Part shown: positions 1 through 6,865 of the stretch, piece by piece
How positions within the stretch are numbered: the stretch's first letter is position 1
Layout: every line of letters begins with the position of its first letter
Assembly: GCA_034440595.1 (NCBI GenBank)
Contig: JAWXCH010000224.1
Coordinates: 1 to 15,578 of the forward strand
DNA: 15,578 nucleotides
DNA from: JAWXCH01 sp034440595
GTDB lineage: Bacteria > Planctomycetota > Planctomycetia > Pirellulales > JALHPA01
Reading direction: 5' to 3'
The notes under the pieces: model-generated
What the model saw: only the letters and a program-made list of their open reading frames with translations
What the model was told of the DNA's origin: nothing
The model's database searches: none
Position numbers and translations under genes: made by a program

Positions 1-1179
1 CTGACGCATCTGCTCCAGTTGTGAAGTGCGCCGTTGCTCGTTCTCGGTGCGGATCTGATCCACTTGAGAGGCCAGCGCTGTCAGAGCACGCTCTTCATCC
101 GCCAAGCGAACGCCTAGTTCGCGCCGCTTGATCTCGGACTGGGCGATGTTGGTTACAGCAGTTTGGCGGTGCTCATTCAGGTCACCGGCACGCAGGCTCA
201 TGGTGGCGAGCTGAATTCGCAATCGATTGATCTGCTCTTCAAAGTCGCGAATTCGGCTTCGCTCTGAATCGATGTTGGATTCCAGCGCGACAATACGCTG
301 ACGATTCTGAGCGCCGCGTACATCGCTGGTGCGAACCAGTTCGTCGATCCCTTGCAGTTGCTGTTCCAGGTCGGCAACTTGTTTCTCGATCAGGTCGGCA
401 GCTTCGACGGTGCTGCTGATTTCTCCCTGGATGGTTGCGGACTCGTCGGTCAACAGTTCCAGTTGCTGCGAAAGCGTCCGCCAATCGGTTAGCCCGACCT
501 GTGTGCGAAGTTCTTGCAATCGACCGGCGTATTCTTGATAGCGGCGAGCTTTGCCCGCCTGCATCCGTGCGCCACGCAGGCGGCTTTCGACTTCGTCGAC
601 TATATCGGAGAGCCGCAGCAGATTTTGCTGAACACGTTCCAGGCGACGCAGTGTTTCGACTTTCTTGGCTTTGAAGCGGCTGATGCCGGCGGCCTCTTCA
701 AAGATCAACCGACGATCCTTGGGCGAGGACTGCAGCAGGATGTCCACTTTGCCCTGTTCGATGACGCTATAGGCCTCGGTGGCGACGCCGGTCCCGGCAA
801 ACAGATCGCGGATGTCGCGCAGCCGACAGGGCTGACGATTGATCAGATACTCACCTTCTCCGCTACGGTATACACGCCGCGTGATCTGAACATCAGGCGT
901 TTCGACCGCCAGTCGTCCTTCGGCATTGTCAAAAGTCAGCGTTACTTCCGCTGAATTGATCGCACGCCGGCTAGCCGAACCGTTGAAGATCACGTCGGCC
1001 ATTTCCTTGCCGCGCAGACTCTTGACGCTTTGCTCGCCTAGAACCCACTTAATGGCGTCGACAATGTTGGATTTTCCAGAGCCGTTTGGTCCGACGACGA
1101 CGGTGATTCCGCGCGGGAACTCAAATCGCGTTCGATCAGCGAAGCTTTTGAATCCGGAAAGTTCTAGCGCGCGAAGCAT
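1..1179 (-). CDS. smc: Chromosome segregation protein SMC, N-terminal part (cut by window edge)
   Basis: SMC is the ATPase subunit of the bacterial SMC-ScpAB condensin that organises and segregates the chromosome. 393 codons are visible, reading leftwards from an ATG at 1179 with no stop before the edge; full-length SMCs are about 1150-1200 aa, so hinge, second coiled-coil arm and C-terminal ABC half lie outside. The start MLRALELSGFKSFADRT is the classic SMC N-terminus. The Walker A motif GPNGSGKS is at residues 30-37, followed by NIVDAIKWVLGEQS and, further on, the Q-loop-region sequence IEQGKVD and the EEAAGISRFKAKK segment. From about residue 170 the protein is a Gln/Glu/Arg-rich coiled coil (ERVQQNLLRLSDIVDEVESRL and onward). 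No Shine-Dalgarno site precedes the ATG. A promoter candidate and a hairpin lie in the 145-base gap upstream. The family call is secure. Confidence 0.97.
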   Translation of the reverse strand, partial: MLRALELSGFKSFADRTRFEFPRGITVVVGPNGSGKSNIVDAIKWVLGEQSVKSLRGKEMADVIFNGSASRRAINSAEVTLTFDNAEGRLAVETPDVQITRRVYRSGEGEYLINRQPCRLRDIRDLFAGTGVATEAYSVIEQGKVDILLQSSPKDRRLIFEEAAGISRFKAKKVETLRRLERVQQNLLRLSDIVDEVESRLRGARMQAGKARRYQEYAGRLQELRTQVGLTDWRTLSQQLELLTDESATIQGEISSTVEAADLIEKQVADLEQQLQGIDELVRTSDVRGAQNRQRIVALESNIDSERSRIRDFEEQINRLRIQLATMSLRAGDLNEHRQTAVTNIAQSEIKRRELGVRLADEERALTALASQVDQIRTENEQRRTSQLEQMRQ

Positions 1180-1230
1180 CAGACGCGATTTTGAGAAAGC
1201 GTGATCGACAAAACAGAAAGAACGCCACGG

Positions 1231-1264
1231 CAGCAACAGGCCGGCCGGGGCTAACCGGTTGCTG
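1231..1264 (-). other. Hairpin between the lipoprotein gene and smc
   Basis: CAGCAAC (1231-1237) and GTTGCTG (1258-1264) are perfect 7-base arms around a 20-base GC-rich loop that contains GGCCGGCC. On the minus strand a T-rich stretch (CTTTCTGTTTTG) begins several bases after the stem, so it could be a weak terminator for the gene ending at 1325. If the promoter at 1273-1301 is real, it would instead sit at the very 5' end of the smc mRNA. The sequence does not decide between these. Confidence 0.3.
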
Positions 1265-1272
1265 AGTCTTCT

Positions 1273-1301
1273 AGTTTATCACGCGGCAGGTCCGTTGTCG
1301 G
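1273..1301 (-). promoter_or_regulatory. Candidate sigma70-type promoter for smc
   Basis: Reading leftwards, CCGACA (1301-1296) is followed after 17 bases by TAAACT (1278-1273), preceded by TG one base upstream, which would make an extended -10. Each hexamer matches the consensus at 4 of 6 positions. Transcription would start near 1266, about 90 bases before the smc ATG. Predicted from sequence only. Confidence 0.35.
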
Positions 1302-1324
1302 CCCGAGTATGCCGTAGAATCGTG

Positions 1325-3133
1325 CTATTTCGCGACTTTTTTGTCGTCTTTGGCAGCGTTCACTTTGGCAGTGCCATCTTCGGCTGGCGTCTCGTCGCTG
1401 TCGCGAGTCTCGGATACCTTGCCGCCAAACAAGTTCGGAATTCGTCCGAATACTTCAAACTGCTCATTTTCGCCAGCGGTGTCTTCACTGGTCGAACCGC
1501 GAGTGTACCGTCGGCCAGCTCGTGGCAAGGCATCCACCTCGAATTTGCTATCCAGTGCCTTGGACTGCTTTGCTGATTGCAGGAATTGAACCACATCTGG
1601 GTAATGACCACCGACCTCGATGATCGCGCGAATGATTTCATCCAAGCGGCTTGAGACGACCATTTGCTTGTCTTCCTCTTTCAAGGCGAAGCGACTGATC
1701 GTCACCAGGTCAGGACTTTCGCCCTTGACCACGATGTTCTTACCAGCTTCCAAAGCAAAAGGTGTATGTAAGTACTGATCCTGGCCAAACAGGACCACTT
1801 CCGCACGGTAGCTGCGCGTAACGTGTACCAGCGGCGGGCAATTGCTCGGAATAATGTGCAGGCTCATTCGGCCTTGCAGATCCTCGCCCTTAACCAGCGG
1901 ATGATTCTTGTTCATGCCCCACAATGCGCGGAATGCACCGTAGCGCGTTTCCGAACTTGGAACATCCATCAGCGCACATAACTCGTCGATTGCCGGTGTA
2001 TCGTTCAAGGTGCTCAGCGCGGTCAGTGCAAACACGCGGAAAGCGGGTTCGTTGCGCGCTGCGTCCCCAAGCGCCTTGGCTGAAACGGACTGGTCGAGAT
2101 AGGCCAGGGCTTCTGCCGAGTAGAACTGAACCTCTGGATCTTTGGACTCCATCCCTTTTTTCAGGACTTCGATGCCTTCCTTGCCGATTGCCTCCAAACG
2201 CAAGGCAGCGGTCGCTGTATTGAAAGGATCGAGCAATTGCTGCTCCAGCAATTGCAGTCGCTTTAGCCTTTGTCGCGGTGATTCGGAAATCGGCACCGAG
2301 GTGATCACGCGCACATAGCGAGCAATATTGTGCTTGTAACTCGGATGGATAATCAGATCAATCAGCTCGTCGCTGGTCGGATTGGCAATCCCCTTTTTTG
2401 ATTTGTTGACATACGTATGGAACCGGCGGTTCAGGGCATCGCCGATTCGCTTGCTGAGGATCGTCGACTTACTATCTTTGTGCAGCACCAGCCCAATGTT
2501 TCGCGATTTTAGAACTTTACCGCCGGACAGAACGCGTCCGGTTGTCAGCGATGCGTTGGTGGGATTGTTCTGCACCATCGGGTCAACTAGCACCGCACCC
2601 TGTGCGATTGCCAGGTCGTGACCTTCGCGGATCGATCCGCCAAGAAACGCCATTTCCTTGAGGCGGCATTCCATCATCCAACCGCCACTTAGATCGGTTG
2701 TGTCATTGTCGGCAGGGACGCGGACTTCAATATCAAGCGTATCGCCCTGCTGCGCGCCGGGTGGGATGAAGGCTCTGGCCCAGACGAGTGAGGTTGTCGG
2801 CGATGCCAGCAGTCTCTCAGCATTGTTCACGCGGCGTGCTTTCATGTCCTCAAGCAACGCAGATCGCTGCGAGGAATTCGGAGGGTCGCTGCCCGTGTCC
2901 TTCAATCCAACAACCAACGCCGCACATTCCGCCTTCTCGTAATTGAGTCCCCGCGGGCTGGCTTTATTGCCGATCAAGATGATTTCAGTATCAAGTTCAG
3001 CTAGATCGTCGGACTCTGGGCTTTGAGAGCGAACCGCCGGGCCCGTGCAACCGCAAAGCAGCAGCAAGCCGCTACCGGCGGCAATCAAATCGCGGCGACT
3101 GATTAAGCCATTATTGATGTTATTGGGCTTCAT
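1325..3133 (-). CDS. FlgI-like (P-ring-like) lipoprotein with HEAT-type repeats
   Basis: Predicted 602-aa exported protein. The ATG at 3133 is chosen because it gives a twin-arginine signal (ISRRDL, residues 11-16), a hydrophobic stretch and a lipobox-like LCGC with Cys29 as likely lipidated residue; the frame stays open to a GTG at 3274 but that extension is not signal-like. Residues 72-83 (ALVVGLKDTGSD), 121-158 (PPGAQQGDTLDIEV, then DLSGGWMMECRL) and 173-183 (DLAIAQGAVLV) follow the order and character of flagellar P-ring protein FlgI (GLVVGLxGTG; PPFAxxGDxxDVxVSS; SLxGGTLLxTPL; AxAQG). Residues about 305-410 look like HEAT repeats (alternating helices such as VQFYSAEALAYL and FRVFALTALSTL). 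The C-terminus from about 545 is acidic, Lys-rich and probably disordered. The HEAT part is not in ordinary FlgI. No P-ring partners (flgH, flgA) are nearby. Whether it is a flagellar part or an envelope protein reusing the fold is open. Confidence 0.72.
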   Translation of the reverse strand: MKPNNINNGLISRRDLIAAGSGLLLLCGCTGPAVRSQSPESDDLAELDTEIILIGNKASPRGLNYEKAECAALVVGLKDTGSDPPNSSQRSALLEDMKARRVNNAERLLASPTTSLVWARAFIPPGAQQGDTLDIEVRVPADNDTTDLSGGWMMECRLKEMAFLGGSIREGHDLAIAQGAVLVDPMVQNNPTNASLTTGRVLSGGKVLKSRNIGLVLHKDSKSTILSKRIGDALNRRFHTYVNKSKKGIANPTSDELIDLIIHPSYKHNIARYVRVITSVPISESPRQRLKRLQLLEQQLLDPFNTATAALRLEAIGKEGIEVLKKGMESKDPEVQFYSAEALAYLDQSVSAKALGDAARNEPAFRVFALTALSTLNDTPAIDELCALMDVPSSETRYGAFRALWGMNKNHPLVKGEDLQGRMSLHIIPSNCPPLVHVTRSYRAEVVLFGQDQYLHTPFALEAGKNIVVKGESPDLVTISRFALKEEDKQMVVSSRLDEIIRAIIEVGGHYPDVVQFLQSAKQSKALDSKFEVDALPRAGRRYTRGSTSEDTAGENEQFEVFGRIPNLFGGKVSETRDSDETPAEDGTAKVNAAKDDKKVAK

Positions 3134-3532
3134 GCCTCTGTGTGCTCCGTACAAGCACTCTATTGACCAGTCGAGCAGACACATCCTTGTGCCTGGCTTT
3201 ATTTTCGGTCGCCACGATGGTTCGCGGTGCGATTTAACAACACACCGATCACCGCCTGAGTTTGCATTCGCCACTTTAGCGGTCGCAGACTCGCAACATA
3301 GTATCGCGTCTCATTGGTACTTCATCTTTGCAGCGCATAATTGCCCCCTCGAAGAAAGTCATTTCGCGGTGGAAAGATAGTGGTAACCCAAATTACGGTC
3401 AAGCCGAGTTGGCAATAATTCCATGCCCGAAGGGTACTTGCTGCGAATAAACCGCTGTGGAACTTGCCATAGAAATTGCAGAGCGTGCGGTGCCACTGCG
3501 CGAATACGCAGGCGACTGCTCAATCTGGACGG
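3134..3532. other. Non-coding stretch between yidD and the FlgI-like gene
   Basis: About 400 bases with no credible gene. The open frames crossing it on both strands lack family motifs; one of them (minus strand, 3399-3776) overlaps yidD out of frame. It should hold the promoter of the FlgI-like gene and the 3' end of the yidD transcript, but I found no convincing -35/-10 pair and no hairpin followed by a T-run. Confidence 0.5.
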
Positions 3533-3829
3533 CTACGGGGGATCGATCCCGCCCGGATGCCAGGGATGACAGCGGCCAATACGCAAGATACCGCGATAAG
3601 TGCCACGAATTGCCCCATACTTTCTGACGGCGGATATGAAGTAATTGCTGCAAGTCGGCTGAAATCGGCAACTGCGACCGATCAGGGGGCTTAAGGTGTA
3701 CTGATAAACACGAGCCATTGCGATGAGCAAATATGAGGGAATACGCACGCACGCTAGCATCAGAGAAGTTACACAATTCGGCCGATTTGCCGGTGCATCG
3801 TATTGGTCGCGATTTAGTTCCGAGGGCAT
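3533..3829 (-). CDS. yidD: Membrane protein insertion efficiency factor YidD
   Basis: Small membrane-associated protein that assists YidC/Sec-dependent insertion of inner-membrane proteins. The 98-aa product has the whole family core: an amphipathic/hydrophobic helix (residues 32-46), SPLIGRSCRFQPTCSNY (47-63) with the conserved cysteines, and RCHPWHPGGIDP (86-97). The N-terminus is about 30 residues longer than in short YidDs; the ATG at 3829 is kept because it lies 20 bases after the rnpA stop, and Met24 (3760) is an alternative. The rnpA-yidD order is the usual bacterial one, but yidC, normally next, is absent here. Confidence 0.95.
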   Translation of the reverse strand: MPSELNRDQYDAPANRPNCVTSLMLACVRIPSYLLIAMARVYQYTLSPLIGRSCRFQPTCSNYFISAVRKYGAIRGTYRGILRIGRCHPWHPGGIDPP

Positions 3830-3849
3830 GAGCGTGCGAACTTGCAGGT

Positions 3850-4203
3850 TTACTTAGAAAGGCGTTTTTTTAAACTGCGTGCCATGCGAACTAATTCATT
3901 CTGCAAAGATTCCAGATCTGGCGGCACAGGATGGCGCGGGATCAGTACCAGATCGATGCCTTCAGGCAGTTGGCGACGGCAGTATCGAAATGCCTCGCGA
4001 ACCAGCCGCTTCCACCGATTGCGGGCTACGGCGTTGCCGACTTTTCTGGAAACCGATAGTCCCAGTCGCGGTTTGCCCAACTCGTTTGCACACGATGCTA
4101 GCGTGAAGCGTCCGTTGGAAATGCTGCACCGTCGCTGATAGACCGCACGGAATTCGGAGGCGGTGCGCAGGCGATCCCCCTTTTCAAATCCGTGTTCAGG
4201 CAT
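3850..4203 (-). CDS. rnpA: Ribonuclease P protein component
   Basis: Protein subunit of RNase P, which binds the catalytic RNA and helps remove 5' leaders from tRNA precursors. At 117 aa it is of normal length. The signature RNR motif is present as ARNRWKRLVREAFR (residues 60-73), preceded by the beta strand LGLSVSRKVGNAV and followed by GIDLVLIPRH. The N-terminal RLRTASEFRAVYQRR matches the family start (RLxxxxxFxxVxxxG). It begins at the ATG at 4203, 69 bases after the small membrane-protein gene, and is followed 20 bases later by yidD. The expected upstream neighbour rpmH (ribosomal protein L34) is missing: the 69-base gap is too short for it and encodes nothing like it. Confidence 0.96.
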   Translation of the reverse strand: MPEHGFEKGDRLRTASEFRAVYQRRCSISNGRFTLASCANELGKPRLGLSVSRKVGNAVARNRWKRLVREAFRYCRRQLPEGIDLVLIPRHPVPPDLESLQNELVRMARSLKKRLSK

Positions 4204-4272
4204 GGTTCAGGCTAGGGGTAAAATGGGGTGGCGACAACATTGTCATCACGCCCAATCGCGTGTTTTGTTCGC

Positions 4273-4677
4273 TCATCGGGGCTGTCGCGGAGACGAGTCA
4301 CCTCTCGGTGGCGGATCATCATCGTTGTCTTCGTCTGACTTTTCGGGCCAATCATGATCGGAAGGTTCAATTTCGGTTTTATCGCCCGGCTTGGCTTCGC
4401 CGCTTTCCGGAGCCGATTCCAGGGGTGACCGGCGGTCCCAGTCGCTTTGGTCGCGCAAACGTACTGGCACGCGGGTACGGGCGATGCGACGTGCCCAGCG
4501 TCCTCCCAGGTAGATGCCGACGACTAGCGTGATGCCGATCAGCACCAAACCCAGCAGGGCCATCATGACCTTGGCTCGACCGACATCTCCCAGCCGCTGA
4601 AGTAACGTTTGATCGGCCTGCCCGAGCAGGTCGGCACCCAGCAAATGAGCGAAATTCAGGATGGACTCACCGGTCAT
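4273..4677 (-). CDS. Small single-pass membrane protein with acidic tail (unknown function)
   Basis: I do not recognise a family. The 134-aa product has an amphipathic N-terminal region (residues 1-36), one strong transmembrane segment (about 37-58, VMMALLGLVLIGITLVVGIY), a basic juxtamembrane stretch (RWARRIARTRVPVRLR, 60-75) that by the positive-inside rule places the C-terminus in the cytoplasm, then a Pro/Glu/Asp-rich, probably disordered tail (80-134). It begins 3 bases after the dnaJ stop, so translation is probably coupled to dnaJ, and rnpA follows after 69 bases. The position between a J-domain protein and yidD suggests, without proof, a link to membrane-protein biogenesis. No Shine-Dalgarno site is seen. 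Confidence 0.8.
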   Translation of the reverse strand: MTGESILNFAHLLGADLLGQADQTLLQRLGDVGRAKVMMALLGLVLIGITLVVGIYLGGRWARRIARTRVPVRLRDQSDWDRRSPLESAPESGEAKPGDKTEIEPSDHDWPEKSDEDNDDDPPPRGDSSPRQPR

Positions 4678-4680
4678 GGA

Positions 4681-5685
4681 TTACCATCGCAGGTCACGGC
4701 GTGGGTTGGGAGCACCTTCATCCGCCTTTTGAATCGCTTCGATTGTGGCTTCGTCTAGCTCAGCAGGTAGCATGATTTGCACCTCGGCGTATAAATCGCC
4801 GGCGGTGCCGTCTTTGTGTTTAACGCCGTGCCCTTTGACTCGCAGTTTACGGCCGCTACTTGTTCGCGGAGGTACGTGCAATGATATTGTGCCATACGGC
4901 GTCGGCACATCCACTTTGGCTCCACGCAACGCTTCGCCAAGAGTGACCGGCAGCTTGACGTTCAGCCGATCTCCCTCACGCAAGAAAAAAGGGTGCGAGG
5001 CAACATGAATGGTGAGCAGGATATCTCCATCTGGCGCGCCGTCGCGACCTGATTCCCCTTTTCCGCGCAGGCGAATTTTGGCACGATCCGCAATGCCAAC
5101 CGGGATTTTCACGGTAATGACTTCTCGTTTGCCATCTCGCTCGACTGTCAGATCAGTGGTTCCGCCGAGGATCGCAGTTTGAAACGGGATCGTGATTTCG
5201 CTTTGCAGATCGGTGCCGGGGACTGGTGTGCCGCGGCGGCTTTTTCCTCGACCGCCGCCGGACTTCCGCCCTCGCATTTGCTCAAAGAAATCACCAAATC
5301 CACCCTTGGAGCGAGACTCACCACCTGAAGCAGGATCAAAACCGCCAAACAACTGGCTGATGTCGATTCCCTCAAACCCCTCGGGCATGGGTCCGCCGTA
5401 GCCGCCACCGCCTCCCCAGTTCGCGCCCCCCGGTCCAGGTCCACCGGGACCGCCAGGTCCCATTTTGTCGAAATCCGCCCCGTACTGATCGTAGAGTTTG
5501 CGTTTCTTTCCGTCGTTCAGAACTTCAAAGGCAGTCTGCACCTTGAGGAACTTTTCCTTGGCAGACTTGTCGTCTTGATTTAGATCGGGATGGTACTTGC
5601 GCGCCAGATCGCGATAGGCTTTTTGAATATCGTCCGGTGTCGCGGACCGCGATATCCCTAGGGTCTTGTAGTAGTCTTCAGCCAT
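4681..5685 (-). CDS. DnaJ-family co-chaperone, class B (CbpA-like, no zinc finger)
   Basis: J-domain protein that delivers substrates to DnaK and stimulates its ATPase. The 334-aa product starts with a complete J domain (residues 4-68) carrying HPD at 32-34 and the helix-IV sequence LYDQYG. A Gly-rich linker follows (about 75-150, runs of GGPGGPG and GGGGGYGG, with the GF-type segment LFGGFD), then the two-lobed C-terminal substrate-binding region (from about 158: DLQSEITIPFQTAILGG, IRLRGKGESGRDGAPDGDILLTIHV, HPFFLREGDRLNVKLPVTLGEALRGAKVDVPTPYG). The CxxCxGxG repeats of class-A DnaJ are absent, so this resembles CbpA/DnaJ2 rather than the housekeeping DnaJ of a dnaK-dnaJ operon. The basic run KSGGGRGKSRRG (141-152) in the linker is unusual. 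No CIRCE element lies upstream. The next gene starts 3 bases after its stop. Confidence 0.95.
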   Translation of the reverse strand: MAEDYYKTLGISRSATPDDIQKAYRDLARKYHPDLNQDDKSAKEKFLKVQTAFEVLNDGKKRKLYDQYGADFDKMGPGGPGGPGPGGANWGGGGGYGGPMPEGFEGIDISQLFGGFDPASGGESRSKGGFGDFFEQMRGRKSGGGRGKSRRGTPVPGTDLQSEITIPFQTAILGGTTDLTVERDGKREVITVKIPVGIADRAKIRLRGKGESGRDGAPDGDILLTIHVASHPFFLREGDRLNVKLPVTLGEALRGAKVDVPTPYGTISLHVPPRTSSGRKLRVKGHGVKHKDGTAGDLYAEVQIMLPAELDEATIEAIQKADEGAPNPRRDLRW

Positions 5686-5802
5686 GTTTTGGTCGGAGTC
5701 AGTCTATGGTCGATGTGCTGGCCAATGCATTGTATGTATCGGCCCGGCAACGTACTTGTATCTGATGGAACTCTATTCTACGTTTTGCCAGTAATTCGGC
5801 AC

Positions 5803-5871
5803 CCGCAAAACGCCCGAACAGGCAATTCTAGTGGCGCGGTAGCAGAACCGGCAAGCGGGCGAGTTTTGCGG
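5803..5871. repeat. Imperfect inverted repeat upstream of dnaJ
   Basis: CCGCAAAAC plus GCCCG (5803-5816) pairs with CGGGC, a two-base GA bulge and GTTTTGCGG (5856-5871), giving 14 base pairs around a 39-base loop. It lies in the 235-base gap between the PIG-L gene stop (5921) and the dnaJ ATG (5685). A further GTTTTGCC at 5783-5790 resembles one arm. No T-run follows on either strand, so it is not an ordinary terminator; an operator, mRNA structure or old repeat are all possible. The rest of the gap holds no credible gene and no clear promoter pair. Confidence 0.45.
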
Positions 5872-5920
5872 CTTTGCAAGACAGACGGCGCAATGCCGAA
5901 TGAGACGGCAGACAGGCCGA

Positions 5921-6679
5921 TTAACAGATATAACCGGCAAGCACCTCGCGAAGGGGATCGGCAGACTCCGCACAGAACCCCATATGGGAATGCCGCCGCC
6001 ATCCTTCGGCAAATGCGAATTTCCCGCTGAGCTTGGCCACCGCTGCCGCTTGCTGTTGCATCGCCAGCAAGTAGCTGTCCATCCCTTGGCTTCTGTCGAG
6101 CCAACTCTTTTGGCTCTGATGTAGAGCCAACATTTCAGTCTTCTGGTCGATGACGCTGGAAATATCCACGAAAAGTGAAGGGACGATCGGCTGGCCCAGG
6201 CCGTCGCAATTGCCGTGTGGCTGCGCGTGATAAACGGTCACGGGCTGGTCAATCGCCGAGCAGGCGGGACTTGCCGGGAAGTTGGGCATTCCTCTTGCAA
6301 AGGCGGCTGACACCGCCAGCCGCGAAGTGATCATATGATCCTCCATATAATCCTGCGGCGAATGCGTTAGCAGGATTGTGGGAGCGACGGAGCGGACAAT
6401 GGCAGCCAACCGGGTTAGCAGTGACTTCTCATAGAAAATCTCTAGGTCGTTAGTCAGGCTTTCATGAAACGTGGCGTTCAGAAACCTGGCGGCTGATTGC
6501 GCCTCACCACGTCGAATCCGAATCGTCGTTTCTGCATCTTGCTCTGTCGAGCCGCAATTGCCACTCGAGACGTTCATGTAATGCAGATCAAAACCGGCCT
6601 GACCGAGCAACATCATGGTCCCTGCCATGACGAACTCAATATCGTCCGGGTGCGCGGCAATCGCAAATGCAGTTGGCAT
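5921..6679 (-). CDS. PIG-L (LmbE-like) family zinc-dependent deacetylase
   Basis: Family of metal-dependent N-deacetylases acting on GlcNAc-containing substrates (GlcNAc-PI, GlcNAc-malate in bacillithiol synthesis, chito-oligosaccharides). The 252-aa product has the AHPDD motif at residues 9-13 (predicted zinc ligands His10 and Asp13) and the second motif HSPQDYMEDH at 106-115, with His115 as probable third ligand. The ATG at 6679 is preferred because AHPDD then lies at the normal distance from the N-terminus and GGAG lies 4 bases before it. The frame stays open to 6814, but that extension would translate a 23-bp repeat. It is last in a cluster with a Gfo/Idh/MocA oxidoreductase and a NagB-like protein, which points to amino-sugar deacetylation. 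The exact substrate cannot be read from the sequence. Confidence 0.9.
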   Translation of the reverse strand: MPTAFAIAAHPDDIEFVMAGTMMLLGQAGFDLHYMNVSSGNCGSTEQDAETTIRIRRGEAQSAARFLNATFHESLTNDLEIFYEKSLLTRLAAIVRSVAPTILLTHSPQDYMEDHMITSRLAVSAAFARGMPNFPASPACSAIDQPVTVYHAQPHGNCDGLGQPIVPSLFVDISSVIDQKTEMLALHQSQKSWLDRSQGMDSYLLAMQQQAAAVAKLSGKFAFAEGWRRHSHMGFCAESADPLREVLAGYIC

Positions 6680-6690
6680 ACATCTCCATT

Positions 6691-6713
6691 GTGTGCCACT
6701 GGCTCCGCCAGTG
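6691..6713 (-). repeat. 23-bp hairpin repeat, copy 1 (inverted)
   Basis: On the minus strand: arm CACTGGC, loop GGA, arm GCCAGTG, then the tail GCACAC. All 23 bases match copies 2 and 3. It ends 11 bases before the PIG-L start codon, so it lies in that gene's leader. With copy 2 in opposite orientation it bounds a 164-bp segment. Confidence 0.9.
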
Positions 6714-6831
6714 AAAATGCCCAGTTGGCTTACGTTGCACCGGGCGTACCAGTCGGCCTTTGTTTGGCTTAAGGCAAATTTCGGTACAGAATAGTCAACA
6801 CAACTCAGAATCAATTTTCTCCGAGTCGAAG

Positions 6832-6854
6832 CACTGGCGGAGCCAGTGGCACAC
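6832..6854 (+). repeat. 23-bp hairpin repeat, copy 2
   Basis: Identical over all 23 bases to copies 1 and 3: CACTGGC arm, GGA loop, GCCAGTG arm and GCACAC tail, also sharing the preceding G with copy 3. It lies 11 bases beyond the stop codon of the Gfo/Idh/MocA gene (6866), between that gene and the PIG-L gene. Confidence 0.9.
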
Positions 6855-6865
6855 GGAATACGAAT

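Larger units (their letters stand above)
6691..6854. mobile_element. Possible REPIN/MITE-like element with 23-bp terminal inverted repeats
   Basis: Copies 1 and 2 of the 23-bp repeat face each other as perfect terminal inverted repeats around 118 bases (6714-6831) with no coding potential of their own. This is the form of a REP doublet (REPIN) or a small non-autonomous element. No transposase gene is present in the window, and the adjoining bases differ (6690 T, 6855 G), so no target duplication is evident. Chance placement of two independent single repeats is the alternative. Confidence 0.4.

Noticed and set aside
3134..3274. Upstream GTG start for the FlgI-like protein
   Set aside because: The ATG at 3133 places the twin-arginine and lipobox signal correctly at the N-terminus; the extension would bury it.
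3399..3776. 125-codon minus-strand open frame overlapping yidD
   Set aside because: It has no recognisable motif and overlaps, in another frame, a gene with unmistakable YidD signatures.
4204..4272. rpmH (ribosomal protein L34) expected upstream of rnpA
   Set aside because: The 69-base gap is shorter than any L34 gene and no basic L34-like peptide is encoded in it.
5686..5802. CIRCE element or clear sigma70 promoter for dnaJ
   Set aside because: No TTAGCACTC-type inverted repeat is present. TAGAAT and TACAAT -10-like boxes exist, but neither has a -35 at suitable spacing.
6680..6814. 45-residue N-terminal extension of the PIG-L protein from a start at 6814
   Set aside because: It translates the 23-bp repeat and the DNA beyond it, has no family similarity, and the ATG at 6679 has a ribosome binding site and gives the normal AHPDD position.
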